From NCBI RefSeq assembly GCF_030530635.1, contig NZ_JAUMUL010000021.1, forward strand, positions 1 to 45,918: 45,918 bases of DNA. The letters are read 5' to 3'. The DNA is from Actinomyces sp. Lineage in GTDB: Bacteria > Actinomycetota > Actinomycetes > Actinomycetales > Actinomycetaceae. Made by a program: the position numbers and the translations under genes. Below, piece by piece: positions 8,134-16,346 of this stretch. Under the pieces are notes generated by a model that was not told where the DNA came from, did no database searches, and worked only from the letters and a program-made list of their open reading frames with translations. Every line of letters begins with the position of its first letter. The first letter of the stretch is position 1.

Positions 8134-9555
8134 ATGTCTACATCGACCACCTTTCCCGCCGACTTCCTGTGGGGCGGTGCACTGGCCGCCAACCAGTACG
8201 AGGGCGCCTACGACGCCGACGGCAAGGGCCTGAGCGTCCAGGACGTCATGCCCCGGGGAATCGTCGGCCCCCGCACCCAGGCGCCTACCGCGGATAACCT
8301 CAAGCTGGTGGGCATCGACTTCTACCACCGCTACCAGGAGGACATCGCGCTGCTGGCTCAGATGGGCTTCAAGGTCTTCCGCTTCTCCATCGCCTGGTCG
8401 CGTATCTTCCCCAAGGGGGATGAGACCGAGCCGAATGAGGCCGGCCTGGCCTTCTACGACCGGGTCCTGGACGAGCTGGAGAAGTACGGCATCGAGCCGT
8501 TGGTGACCATCAGCCACTACGAGACTCCGCTGCACCTGACTGAGGCCTACAACGGCTGGGCCGACCGACGTACGATCGGCTTCTTCGAGCGCTATGCCCG
8601 CACACTGTTCGAGCGCTACGGCAAGCGGGTCAAGTACTGGCTGACCTTCAACGAGATCAACTCCGTCCTCCACGAGCCCTTCATGTCCGGTGGCATCAAC
8701 ACGCCCAAGGAGGAGCTGCGCGAGCAGGACCTGTACCAGGCCATCCACCATGAGCTGGTCGCCTCCGCGTCGGTCACCCGCATCGCACATGAGATCAACC
8801 CCGAGCTGCAGGTCGGCTGCATGATCCTGGCGATCCCGTTCTATCCGCTCACCCCGGATCCCCGGGACGTGTGGGCCGCCAAACAGGCGGAGCGGGACAA
8901 TTACGCATTCGGGGACGTGCACGTGCGCGGTACCTACCCCGGATACTTCCTGCGCAAGCTGCGGGACAAGGGCATCGAACTGGACATCACTGAGGCGGAC
9001 CGCCGCACCCTGGCTGAGCACACGGTCGACTTCGTGTCCTTCTCCTACTACATGTCCTCCTGCGAGACCGCCACTCAGGAACGTGAAGCCGGCGGCGGCA
9101 ATCTCATGGGCGGCGTCGTCAACCCCACCCTGGAGGTCTCCCAGTGGGGCTGGGCGATCGATCCCCGCGGCCTGCGCACCATCCTGAACGACTACTGGGA
9201 CCGCTGGGGCAAGCCCCTGTTCATCGTGGAGAACGGCCTGGGTGCGCGCGACGAGCTGGTCACCGGCTCCGACGGGACCCCGACCGTCGAGGATGACTAC
9301 CGGATCGACTACATGAACGACCACCTGGTCCAGGTGCGTGAGGCCATCGCCGACGGCGTGCAGGTCATGGGCTACACCTCCTGGGGCTGCATCGACTGCG
9401 TCTCCGCCTCCACCGCCCAGATGTCCAAGCGCTACGGCTTCGTCTACGTGGACCGCAACGACGACGGCACCGGCACGCTGGCGCGCTACCGCAAGCGGTC
9501 CTTCGCCTGGTACCGGGACGTGATCGCCTCGAATGGTGCCAGCCTGAAGGCCTGA
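8134..9555 (+). CDS. 6-phospho-beta-glucosidase, glycoside hydrolase family 1
   Basis: A 473-residue cytosolic GH1 enzyme that hydrolyses the phosphorylated beta-glucoside delivered by the adjacent EIIBCA to glucose-6-phosphate plus aglycone or glucose. The N terminus FPADFLWGGALAANQYEGA is typical. The acid/base is Glu174 in LTFNEINS and the nucleophile is Glu366 in FIVENGLGA; YTSWGCIDCVSAS and KRYGFVYVDRNDDG mark the C-terminal phosphosugar-type region. The ATG at 8134 has AAGGAGA 9 nt upstream; an in-frame ATG at 8080 would add 18 non-conserved residues and is rejected. The gap to the permease is 57 nt, with no terminator, so the two are co-transcribed. Confidence 0.94.
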   Translation: MSTSTTFPADFLWGGALAANQYEGAYDADGKGLSVQDVMPRGIVGPRTQAPTADNLKLVGIDFYHRYQEDIALLAQMGFKVFRFSIAWSRIFPKGDETEPNEAGLAFYDRVLDELEKYGIEPLVTISHYETPLHLTEAYNGWADRRTIGFFERYARTLFERYGKRVKYWLTFNEINSVLHEPFMSGGINTPKEELREQDLYQAIHHELVASASVTRIAHEINPELQVGCMILAIPFYPLTPDPRDVWAAKQAERDNYAFGDVHVRGTYPGYFLRKLRDKGIELDITEADRRTLAEHTVDFVSFSYYMSSCETATQEREAGGGNLMGGVVNPTLEVSQWGWAIDPRGLRTILNDYWDRWGKPLFIVENGLGARDELVTGSDGTPTVEDDYRIDYMNDHLVQVREAIADGVQVMGYTSWGCIDCVSASTAQMSKRYGFVYVDRNDDGTGTLARYRKRSFAWYRDVIASNGASLKA

Positions 9556-9604
9556 CCTACTAAACGAGCAGCAGCCGCAGCCGACCGACGTCGTCGCTAC
9601 CGGG

Positions 9605-9610
9605 TAGTCT
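9605..9610 (+). promoter_or_regulatory. -10 box, leaderless geometry (DUF817 gene)
   Basis: TAGTCT, then exactly 6 nt, then ATG at 9617. There is no ribosome-binding sequence. Confidence 0.6.
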
Positions 9611-9616
9611 TTGCCG

Positions 9617-10471
9617 ATGCCCGAAGAGCGCCTACCGTTGAGTCGCCTGCGGCTGCTGCCGTTGCGGCTGGCCCAGTTCGCCGGCATCCAGCTGTCCTGC
9701 TGCGCCTTCTCGATCGCCGTGTTCGTCGGCATGGCGGTCTCCGTGGTCATCTGGAACCGGGTGGACCTGCCGCTGGCCCGCTATGACGCACTGCTCATCT
9801 ACGTGCTGGCGATTCAGATCGCCTTCGTGGTGTTGAAACTGGAGACCTGGCGCGAACTGGCAGTCATCTGCGCCTTCCATCTGATCGGCCTGGCGCTGGA
9901 GGTGTTCAAGGTGCACGTCGGCTCCTGGACCTACCCGGACGCCGGGGTGGTGCGCCTGGGCGGAGTGCCGATCTTCTCGGGCTTCATGTACGCCTCGGTC
10001 GGCTCCTATATTTGTCAGGCCTTTCGGCGTTTCGATCTGCGTATCTGCGACTTCCGCCGTTGGCCGGTGACGGCGCTGGCAGTAGCGGCCTACGCGAACT
10101 TCTACACCCACCATTTCATCTGCGACCTGCGCTGGGCGGTGGCGATCGGCTTCGTCCTGGCCCTATGGGGCTCCACGGTGCACTTCACCGTGGGCCCGGA
10201 CCGCTACCGTATGCCCACTGCCGTGTCGTTCACGCTCATCGGGGTGTTCCTGTGGCTGGCGGAGAACCTCGGCACCTTCCTCAACGCCTGGCGCTACCCG
10301 GACCAGCAGGCGGGCTGGCACCTGGTGCACGTGGGCAAGCTCGGCAGCTGGGCGCTGCTGGTCACCCTGAGTTTCGTGCTGGTGGCGGCCGTAAAGGCGG
10401 AGGAGGGCGTGCTCTACGGGGACGGCGAGGCGCGGGTCACTGCGCCGCGGCGCCGTCGTCGAATTCGGTGA
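9617..10471 (+). CDS. DUF817 family integral membrane protein
   Basis: A 284-residue polytopic membrane protein resembling the DUF817 (YoaT-like) family. It has about eight hydrophobic segments and the family signature VGSWTYPDAGVVRLGGVPIFSGFMYASVGSYICQ-type loop, followed by YANFYTHHFICDLRW with paired histidines. The C terminus is a short Arg-rich cytosolic tail. The function of this family is unknown. The start is taken at the ATG at 9617 because TAGTCT lies 6 nt upstream; a TTG at 9611 is possible but unneeded. It stands alone between the bgl cassette and the convergent purT, with its own promoter, so it is probably not part of beta-glucoside use. Confidence 0.8.
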   Translation: MPEERLPLSRLRLLPLRLAQFAGIQLSCCAFSIAVFVGMAVSVVIWNRVDLPLARYDALLIYVLAIQIAFVVLKLETWRELAVICAFHLIGLALEVFKVHVGSWTYPDAGVVRLGGVPIFSGFMYASVGSYICQAFRRFDLRICDFRRWPVTALAVAAYANFYTHHFICDLRWAVAIGFVLALWGSTVHFTVGPDRYRMPTAVSFTLIGVFLWLAENLGTFLNAWRYPDQQAGWHLVHVGKLGSWALLVTLSFVLVAAVKAEEGVLYGDGEARVTAPRRRRRIR

Positions 10472-10491
10472 CCGCCCCTCGTGATCACTAT

Positions 10492-11733
10492 TCAGGGTTG
10501 CGTCACGGTGATGGCCCCGGCCGCCTCCCGCGCCCGGAGGCGTGCGGTCTCGACGTTTCCGGCCGTGGCTACGGCCACACCCATACGGCGTCCCGGGTGC
10601 GCCTGTGGTTTGCCGAACAGGCGCACGTCGACGTCGGGTACCGCCAGTGCCTCGGCCACACCCGTGTAGCACACCCCGGTGTCGGGTGTGGACTCGATGG
10701 AGGACTTGATGACGGCGGAGGCCCCGGCCGAGCGCAGGGAGGTGTCGACCGGCAGCCCCAGCAGCGCCCGGGCGTGCAACTCGAACTCGCTCAGGCGCTG
10801 GCTCGCCAGGGTCACCATGCCGGTGTCATGCGGGCGAGGGGACACCTCCGAGAAGAGGACGTCCTCGCCGCAGATGAACAATTCCACCCCGAACAGTCCC
10901 CAACCACCCAGCGCGCCGGTCACCGCCGCGGCCACCTCCCGCGCCCGGCGTGAAGCAGTCGCCGCAAGCGGATGCGGTTGCCAGGACTCGACGTAGTCGC
11001 CATCGACCTGCCGGTGTCCGATCGGCTCACAGAACGAGGTCACGGTCTGGCCGGTGTGCGGGTCGCGAGAGCGGACCGTCAGCAGTGTGATCTCAGAGTC
11101 GAAGTCGACGAGGCCCTCCACAATCACCCGGCCCCGATCCACCCGGCTCTCCGCGGCCGCCAGGCGCCAGGCGGCCGCCACGTCGTCGGGTCCGCGCACT
11201 ACGGATTGGCCGTGCCCGGAGGAGGACATCACCGGCTTGACGATGCACGGGTAGCCGATGCGCTGGGCGGCGGCTGCCAGCTCGGCCGGAGCGGAGGCGA
11301 AGGCATAGGGGCTGGTGGGCAGGTCGAGTTCCTCCGCCGCGAGCCGACGGATGCCCTCCCGGTCCATGGTCAACCGGGCGGCGCGCGCGGTCGGCACCAC
11401 CCGAACCCGGCCGGCCTGCTCCAACGCCACCAGGGCGTCGGTCGCCAGCGCCTCAAGCTCGGGGACCACGATCCGCGCCCCGGTCGACTCGATCGCCGTC
11501 GTCAGTGTGGCCGGGTCGGACATGTCCACGGTCAGGGCGTGGTGCGCCACCTGCTGGGCGGGAGCACCCGCATAACGGTCGATGGCCGTCACCTCCACAC
11601 CCAGGCGCGTGAGTGCAATAGCCACCTCCTTACCGAGTTCCCCAGAGCCGAGCAGCGCCACCCGGGTGCCTGATGACGTCCCCGGAGTGCCGAAGTCCTC
11701 GGTGAAGGGTGAGGGGGAGTGGGATTCGGTCAC
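10492..11733 (-). CDS. purT: Formate-dependent phosphoribosylglycinamide formyltransferase (GAR transformylase 2)
   Basis: PurT converts GAR to formyl-GAR with formate and ATP, the folate-independent route of purine synthesis step 3. The 413-residue product has the ATP-grasp layout: an N-terminal Rossmann-like part (RVALLGSGELGKEVAIALTRLG), the ATP-binding loop CIVKPVMSSSGHGQSVV, metal ligands in LFGVELFICGEDVLFSEVSPRPHDTGMVT, and the family motif CEPIGHRQVDGDYVESWQP. I take the GTG at 11733 as start (GGAGG 7 nt before it); an ATG at 11805 would add 24 unconserved residues. It is transcribed convergently to the DUF817 gene and divergently from rapZ; two palindromes lie in the shared upstream region. 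Confidence 0.93.
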   Translation of the reverse strand: MTESHSPSPFTEDFGTPGTSSGTRVALLGSGELGKEVAIALTRLGVEVTAIDRYAGAPAQQVAHHALTVDMSDPATLTTAIESTGARIVVPELEALATDALVALEQAGRVRVVPTARAARLTMDREGIRRLAAEELDLPTSPYAFASAPAELAAAAQRIGYPCIVKPVMSSSGHGQSVVRGPDDVAAAWRLAAAESRVDRGRVIVEGLVDFDSEITLLTVRSRDPHTGQTVTSFCEPIGHRQVDGDYVESWQPHPLAATASRRAREVAAAVTGALGGWGLFGVELFICGEDVLFSEVSPRPHDTGMVTLASQRLSEFELHARALLGLPVDTSLRSAGASAVIKSSIESTPDTGVCYTGVAEALAVPDVDVRLFGKPQAHPGRRMGVAVATAGNVETARLRAREAAGAITVTQP

Positions 11734-11751
11734 GGCTACCTCCGCTGCTCG

Positions 11752-11790
11752 GCACGCAGTTGCGTGCGATCGGTTAGGCACCGCGGTGCC
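11752..11790. promoter_or_regulatory. Two adjacent palindromes between purT and rapZ
   Basis: GCACGCA-GT-TGCGTGC (11752-11767) and the perfect 14-bp palindrome GGCACCGCGGTGCC (11777-11790) lie 19-57 nt upstream of purT in the divergent region. They could be operator sites or hairpins in the purT leader; no regulator can be named. Confidence 0.4.
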
Positions 11791-11855
11791 CTTTGCTGCG
11801 GCCACGCTACCGAAACTCCGCGGCCCAACACAGCCGTTTGTGCAATGCTGGGGTC

Positions 11856-12989
11856 ATGGATGCACCGGATCGAACCGACCCCGGCCGTCCGCCCGCTCCG
11901 GACGACGGCCCCGATCGGATTCCCCCGTCGGTTCCCGTGGCCGATTCCCGGCCCGCGGCCCCGCTGCCCCCGGGTGTGCCTCCGCGCAGGCGGGTGCGCC
12001 ACGTGGCCGGGACCGACTCCGCCGGAGACGGCACGGCAGCCGTGCACCAACACCGGGACCCGGTCAAGGACACGGTGCCGCGCGGCATCTCCGCCATAGA
12101 TGAGGCGGCCGTCCCGGTGCCCCCGGCCAAGCGGCCCGAGATGATCATCGTCACCGGCTTGTCCGGCGCAGGACGTTCTCGTGCGGCTGACGCCCTGGAG
12201 GATCTCGACTGGTACGTGGTGGACAACCTGCCGCCGCAGCTGCTGCCCGCGCTGGCCGGCATGATGACCACGGTCGGAGCGGGGGTGCACCGGCTCGCGG
12301 CCGTCGTCGATGTGCGCAGCCGCGAGTTCTTCGCCTCCTTCATGCAGTACCTGGGGCAGTTGCGGGAAACCGGTGTGGACATCCGCCTGATCTTCCTGGA
12401 CGCCTCGGACGCCGTGCTGGTTCGCCGCTTTGAGTCCTCGCGGCGCCCGCACCCGCTGCAAGGCACCGGGTCCATCCTGGACGGGATCGAGCACGAGCGC
12501 ACCCTACTGGCCGGACTCAAGGGCACGGCCGACGAGGTCATCAACACCACCGGCTATTCGGTGCACGATCTGGCTCGGCGCATCCGTGAACTGGTCGCGC
12601 ACGAGTCCGATCTGGCCCTGCAGGTGACGGTCATGTCCTTCGGCTTCAAGTACGGGCTGCCGATGGACGCCGACCACGTCCTGGATGTCCGCTTCATCCC
12701 CAATCCCTATTGGGTGACGGAGTTGCGGCACTTGACCGGACGGGACACGCCCGTGGCCGAGTACGTGTTTCAGCAGGACGGCGCATCTGCCTTCGTGGAC
12801 GGCTACGTGAACCTGCTGATTCCGGCGCTGCCCCGGTATGTCGACGAACTCAAGCCCAATGTCACCATCGCGGTGGGTTGCACCGGAGGCAAGCACCGCT
12901 CGGTGGCCACCGCCGAACGGATCGCCGCCAGCCTGCGTGCCTCCGGTTTCCAGGTCGCCGTGCAGCACCGGGACCTGGGGAGGGAGTGA
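11856..12989 (+). CDS. rapZ: RNase adapter / nucleotide-binding protein RapZ
   Basis: A P-loop protein of the RapZ/YvcJ family. In E. coli it adapts RNase E to the sRNA GlmZ; in Gram-positives it is a nucleotide-binding protein linked to YvcK and envelope metabolism. Walker A is IIVTGLSGAGRSRAADALEDL, followed by YVVDNLPPQLL, the GTP-site-like DVRSREF, and the C-terminal motif VGCTGGKHRSVATAERI. The 377-residue product carries a ~90-residue Pro/Arg/Asp-rich N-terminal extension before Walker A that typical members (about 290 residues) lack; no better start is visible at the usual position. It is the first gene of rapZ-yvcK-whiA; yvcK begins 7 nt after its stop. Confidence 0.93.
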   Translation: MDAPDRTDPGRPPAPDDGPDRIPPSVPVADSRPAAPLPPGVPPRRRVRHVAGTDSAGDGTAAVHQHRDPVKDTVPRGISAIDEAAVPVPPAKRPEMIIVTGLSGAGRSRAADALEDLDWYVVDNLPPQLLPALAGMMTTVGAGVHRLAAVVDVRSREFFASFMQYLGQLRETGVDIRLIFLDASDAVLVRRFESSRRPHPLQGTGSILDGIEHERTLLAGLKGTADEVINTTGYSVHDLARRIRELVAHESDLALQVTVMSFGFKYGLPMDADHVLDVRFIPNPYWVTELRHLTGRDTPVAEYVFQQDGASAFVDGYVNLLIPALPRYVDELKPNVTIAVGCTGGKHRSVATAERIAASLRASGFQVAVQHRDLGRE

Positions 12990-12996
12990 GGCGGCT

Positions 12997-14046
12997 GTGA
13001 GCGAGACACGGGGTGATGGCGCCGAGGCCAACACACGGACGGCCCGGGCCACTATCGACTCCGCCGGCTGGAGCCGCCGCGGTGAGGAGGGGCCCGCCGT
13101 CGTCGCCCTGGGTGGTGGACACGGCCTGTCGGCGACCCTGCGGGCCCTGCGGCACGTCACCCATCGGCTCACCGCGGTGGTAACCGTGGCCGACGACGGT
13201 GGTTCCTCGGGGCGGCTGCGTCGCGAGTTCGACTGTCTGCCACCCGGAGACCTGCGGATGGCGCTGGCCGCCCTCACCGATGAGACCGACTGGGGACTGA
13301 CCTGGCGGGATGTGCTCCAGCATCGTTTCTCAGGCGAGGGCGAGTTGAATAATCACGCTCTGGGAAATCTGCTGATTCTCGCCCTGTGGCAGTTGCTCGG
13401 CGACGAGGTCGAGGGTCTGGACTGGGTGGGGCGACTGCTGAGTATCCACGGCCGCGTGATCCCTATGAGTGCCTCTCCGCTGGTGATCGAGGCGGATATC
13501 GTCGACGGCCAGTCCCGCCAGCGCGTCAGCGGCCAGGTAACCGTCGCCTCGACCCGCGGCCGTATGGAGAATGTGCGTGTGGTGCCTGAGGACGCCGACG
13601 CCCACCCCGAGGCGATCCGGGCCATCGACGCTGCCGACTGGGTGATCCTCGGGCCCGGTTCCTGGTACACTTCCGTGCTGCCGCATTTGATCCTGCCGTC
13701 CATGCGCCGCGCCCTGGTGCGCACGCGTGCGCGTAAGGCCGTGGTCCTCAACCTGTCTGCCCAGAGCGGCGAGACCGACGACATGACCGTGGCCGACCAC
13801 CTGCGCGTCCTGGCCGAGTATGCGCCCGACCTGCGTCTGGACGTGGTCGTCGCCGATCCCAGTGTGGTGGAGGACGTGGCTGATCTGAGTGCCGTCGCCG
13901 AGTCGATGGGGGCGATTCTCGTGCTGCGTCAGGTGCGCACCGGGGACGCCATGTGCCACCATGATCCGTTGCGGTTGGCGGCCGTCTTCCGAGACGCCTT
14001 CGACGGCGTGGTCGGCGATATCGCCGGCGCACCGCCACAGACCTGA
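12997..14046 (+). CDS. yvcK: Gluconeogenesis/envelope factor YvcK-like protein
   Basis: A 349-residue protein of the YvcK/CofD-like family, required in Gram-positives for growth on gluconeogenic carbon and for normal cell-wall synthesis; members bind UDP-sugars. Diagnostic segments are VVALGGGHGLSATLRALR, TVADDGGSSGRLRREF, PPGDLRMALAAL, NNHALGNLLI and ADWVILGPGSWYTSVLPHLILP. The GTG at 12997 is preceded by GGGGAGGGAG with suitable spacing. About 25 residues precede the fold. It lies between rapZ and whiA, the conserved order. A run of 10-bp repeats separates it from whiA. Confidence 0.93.
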   Translation: MSETRGDGAEANTRTARATIDSAGWSRRGEEGPAVVALGGGHGLSATLRALRHVTHRLTAVVTVADDGGSSGRLRREFDCLPPGDLRMALAALTDETDWGLTWRDVLQHRFSGEGELNNHALGNLLILALWQLLGDEVEGLDWVGRLLSIHGRVIPMSASPLVIEADIVDGQSRQRVSGQVTVASTRGRMENVRVVPEDADAHPEAIRAIDAADWVILGPGSWYTSVLPHLILPSMRRALVRTRARKAVVLNLSAQSGETDDMTVADHLRVLAEYAPDLRLDVVVADPSVVEDVADLSAVAESMGAILVLRQVRTGDAMCHHDPLRLAAVFRDAFDGVVGDIAGAPPQT

Positions 14047-14050
14047 CTGT

Positions 14051-14110
14051 GCCCGACCGCATCCAACCAAATCCGACCAAATCCGAACAGATCTGACCGT
14101 ATCCCTGCTA
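14051..14110. repeat. Degenerate 10-bp tandem repeat, yvcK-whiA spacer
   Basis: Six consecutive decamers in register, from GCCCGACCGC at 14051: ATCCAACCAA, ATCCGACCAA, ATCCGAACAG, ATCTGACCGT, ATCCCTGCTA. The period equals one helical turn. The sequence is A/C-rich on the plus strand and lies wholly between the yvcK stop and the whiA ribosome site. Confidence 0.7.
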
Positions 14111-14151
14111 GAACCGTTCCGACCACCAGCCAAGACCAGGAGCATCACCAC

Positions 14152-15132
14152 ATGTCGCTGACGGTGACCGTCAAGGACGAGCTCGCACGCGTGAACAATG
14201 ACAACGCCAACCAGCGGCGGGCCGAGGTGGCCGCGATGCTGCGTTTCGCCGGCGGCCTGCACCTCGTCTCCGGCCGCATCGTGGTCGAGGCCGAACTCGA
14301 TCACGGCGGCGCCGTACGCCGGCTGCACCGCGACCTGCGGGAGCTGTTCGGCATGACCCCCGAGGTGCTGGTCGTGCAGGCCGGTTCCCTACATCGTGGC
14401 AGCCGCTACGTGTTGCGCGTGACCGACCGCGGCCGCGACCTGGCGCGCCTTACCGGGCTGGTGGACGGTCACGGTCGTCCCGTGCGCGGCATGCCCGTGG
14501 CGGTCGTGCAGGGCGGGCGCAATGCGTCCGCTGCGGCCTGGCGCGGGGCCTTCCTGGCCCGCGGCTCGCTGACCGAGCCCGGCCGCTCCTCGGCGCTGGA
14601 GGTCACCTGCCCCGGCAGTGAGGCCGCCCTCGCCCTGGTCGGGGCCGCCCGCCGCTTCGAGGTGGCCGCCAAGGCGCGCGAGGTGCGCGGCGCGGACCGG
14701 GTGGTGGTGCGCGACGGCGAGGCGATCAGCGTTCTGCTCCAGAAGATGGGGGCGGTCGAGGCCAATGCCACCTGGGTGGAGCGCCGTACCCGCCGTGAGA
14801 ATCGTGGCACCGCCAACCGGCTGGCGAATTTCGACGACGCCAACCTGCGCCGTTCGGTGCGTGCCGCCGTCACCTCGGGGGCGCGCGTGGAACGCGCCTT
14901 CGAGATCCTCGGAGCGGAGGTACCCGAGCACCTGGTTCAGGCAGGCCGGCTGCGAATCCAGCACAAGCAGGCCAGCCTGGAGGAACTAGGACGTATGGCC
15001 GATCCGCCGCTCACCAAGGACGCGGTGGCCGGACGCATCCGTCGGTTACTGGCCATGGCGGACAAGCGCGCCCATGAGCTGGGCATCCCGGACACCGAGT
15101 CGGTGCTCACCCAGGACATGCTCGACATGTGA
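14152..15132 (+). CDS. whiA: Sporulation/cell-division transcription regulator WhiA
   Basis: A 326-residue DNA-binding protein with an N-terminal degenerate LAGLIDADG homing-endonuclease fold (MSLTVTVKDELARV, RRAEVAAMLRFAGGLHL, RGAFLARGSL) and a C-terminal helix-turn-helix (RLRIQHKQASLEELGRMADPPLTKDAVAGRIRRLLAMAD). In streptomycetes it works with WhiB at sporulation-septation promoters; in non-sporulating actinobacteria and firmicutes it influences division and chromosome segregation. AGGAGC lies 8 nt before the ATG. It is third in rapZ-yvcK-whiA and followed by the separately promoted gap. Confidence 0.95.
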   Translation: MSLTVTVKDELARVNNDNANQRRAEVAAMLRFAGGLHLVSGRIVVEAELDHGGAVRRLHRDLRELFGMTPEVLVVQAGSLHRGSRYVLRVTDRGRDLARLTGLVDGHGRPVRGMPVAVVQGGRNASAAAWRGAFLARGSLTEPGRSSALEVTCPGSEAALALVGAARRFEVAAKAREVRGADRVVVRDGEAISVLLQKMGAVEANATWVERRTRRENRGTANRLANFDDANLRRSVRAAVTSGARVERAFEILGAEVPEHLVQAGRLRIQHKQASLEELGRMADPPLTKDAVAGRIRRLLAMADKRAHELGIPDTESVLTQDMLDM

Positions 15133-15193
15133 GATGAGCCGGTGTGTTCGCCCGTGGCGTGTCCGAACCTGCCCGGCGGCAGGCACGTGACGC

Positions 15194-15199
15194 TAGACT
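15194..15199 (+). promoter_or_regulatory. -10 box of gap
   Basis: TAGACT about 105 nt upstream of the gap start, giving a leader of roughly 100 nt. The box fits the TAGNNT pattern seen throughout the window. No convincing -35 was found. Confidence 0.45.
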
Positions 15200-15272
15200 C
15201 AACCTGCCGGATCGGACGGGGAACTCCCCACGAAGGCCGGGGCACACCGTGTGTGCAAAGAGCTACGAGTAT

Positions 15273-15290
15273 GTGCACCCACTGGTGCAC
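15273..15290 (+). promoter_or_regulatory. Hairpin abutting the gap ribosome-binding site
   Basis: GTGCACC-CACT-GGTGCAC, a perfect 7-bp stem with a 4-nt loop, ends one nucleotide before AGGAGG (15292-15297). It could keep the ribosome site accessible or protect the mRNA 5' end; the role is inferred. Confidence 0.55.
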
Positions 15291-15304
15291 TAGGAGGACA
15301 CAAA

Positions 15305-16312
15305 GTGACCACCCGCGTTGGTATCAACGGCTTCGGCCGCATCGGCCGCAACTTCTACCGCGCTGCCCTTGAGCAGGGCGCCGACTTCGAGGTCGTGGCT
15401 GTCAACGACCTGACCGACATCAAGACCCTCGCCCACCTCCTCAAGTTCGACTCAATCATGGGCCGCCTCGCCGCCGAGGTCACCTACGACGAGCAGAACA
15501 TCATCGTCGATGGCAAGCCGATCCGCGTCCTGGCTGAGCGCGAGCCCGGCAACCTGCCCTGGGCGGACCTGGGCGTCGACGTAGTCGTCGAGTCCACCGG
15601 CTTCTTCACCGACGCCACCAAGGCCCAGGCGCACATCGACGCCGGTGCCAAGAAGGTCGTCATCTCCGCTCCGGCGAAGAACGAGGACGGCACCTTCGTG
15701 GTGGGTGTGAATGAGCAGGAGTACGACACCACCAAGCACAACATCATCTCGAACGCCTCCTGCACCACCAACTGCCTCGCCCCCGTGGCGAAGGTGCTGG
15801 ACGAGGCCTTCGGCATCGAGAACGGCCTCATGGTGACCGTTCACGCCTACACCGGCGATCAGCGCATCCACGACGCCCCGCACAAGGACCTGCGCCGTGC
15901 CCGTGCCGCCGCCCTCAACATCGTCCCGACCTCCACCGGCGCCGCCCGCGCGGTCGCCCTTGTACTCCCGCAGCTCAAGGGCAAGCTGGACGGTTACGCC
16001 ATGCGTGTGCCGGTCCCGACCGGCTCGGTTACGGACCTGACCTTCAAGCCCTCCAAGCCGGCCACCGTTGAGGAGATCAACGCTGCCGTCAAGGCCGCCG
16101 CCGAGGGGCCGCTCAAGGGCGTTCTGGCCTACTCCGAGGAGGACCTGGTTTCCACCGACATCGTCGGCGACTCCCACTCCTCCATCTTCGACTCCAAGCT
16201 CACCAAGGTGCAGGGCGACCAGGTCAAGGTCGTCTCCTGGTACGACAACGAGTGGGGTTACTCCAACCGCCTCGTCCAGCTCACCGCCCTGGTCTGCGCC
16301 AAGCTCGCCTGA
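15305..16312 (+). CDS. gap: Glyceraldehyde-3-phosphate dehydrogenase, type I
   Basis: Oxidises and phosphorylates glyceraldehyde-3-phosphate to 1,3-bisphosphoglycerate with NAD+. At 335 residues it has the family length. The NAD-binding N terminus is RVGINGFGRIGRNFYRA, the catalytic Cys lies in SNASCTTNCLAP, and VHAYTGDQRIHDAPHKDLRRARAAALNIVPTSTGAA carries the active-site His-containing and phosphate-binding segments. The start is GTG at 15305, with AGGAGG 7 nt upstream. It has its own promoter and a long leader and is separated from pgk by a very stable hairpin. Codon use is strongly biased to C/G-ending codons, as in highly expressed genes. Confidence 0.97.
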   Translation: MTTRVGINGFGRIGRNFYRAALEQGADFEVVAVNDLTDIKTLAHLLKFDSIMGRLAAEVTYDEQNIIVDGKPIRVLAEREPGNLPWADLGVDVVVESTGFFTDATKAQAHIDAGAKKVVISAPAKNEDGTFVVGVNEQEYDTTKHNIISNASCTTNCLAPVAKVLDEAFGIENGLMVTVHAYTGDQRIHDAPHKDLRRARAAALNIVPTSTGAARAVALVLPQLKGKLDGYAMRVPVPTGSVTDLTFKPSKPATVEEINAAVKAAAEGPLKGVLAYSEEDLVSTDIVGDSHSSIFDSKLTKVQGDQVKVVSWYDNEWGYSNRLVQLTALVCAKLA

Positions 16313-16346
16313 GCTCGAGCAGGCGGATACTCACACCGTGAGCACC

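Noticed and set aside
10472..10491. Terminator between the DUF817 gene and purT
   Set aside because: The 20-bp convergent gap has no inverted repeat or T-run.
11734..11805. N-terminal extension of purT to an upstream ATG
   Set aside because: It would span both palindromes and add 24 unconserved residues; the GTG at 11733 has a good ribosome-binding site.
14051..14110. CRISPR-like array in the yvcK-whiA spacer
   Set aside because: Units are only 10 bp, contiguous and degenerate, with no spacers and no cas genes.
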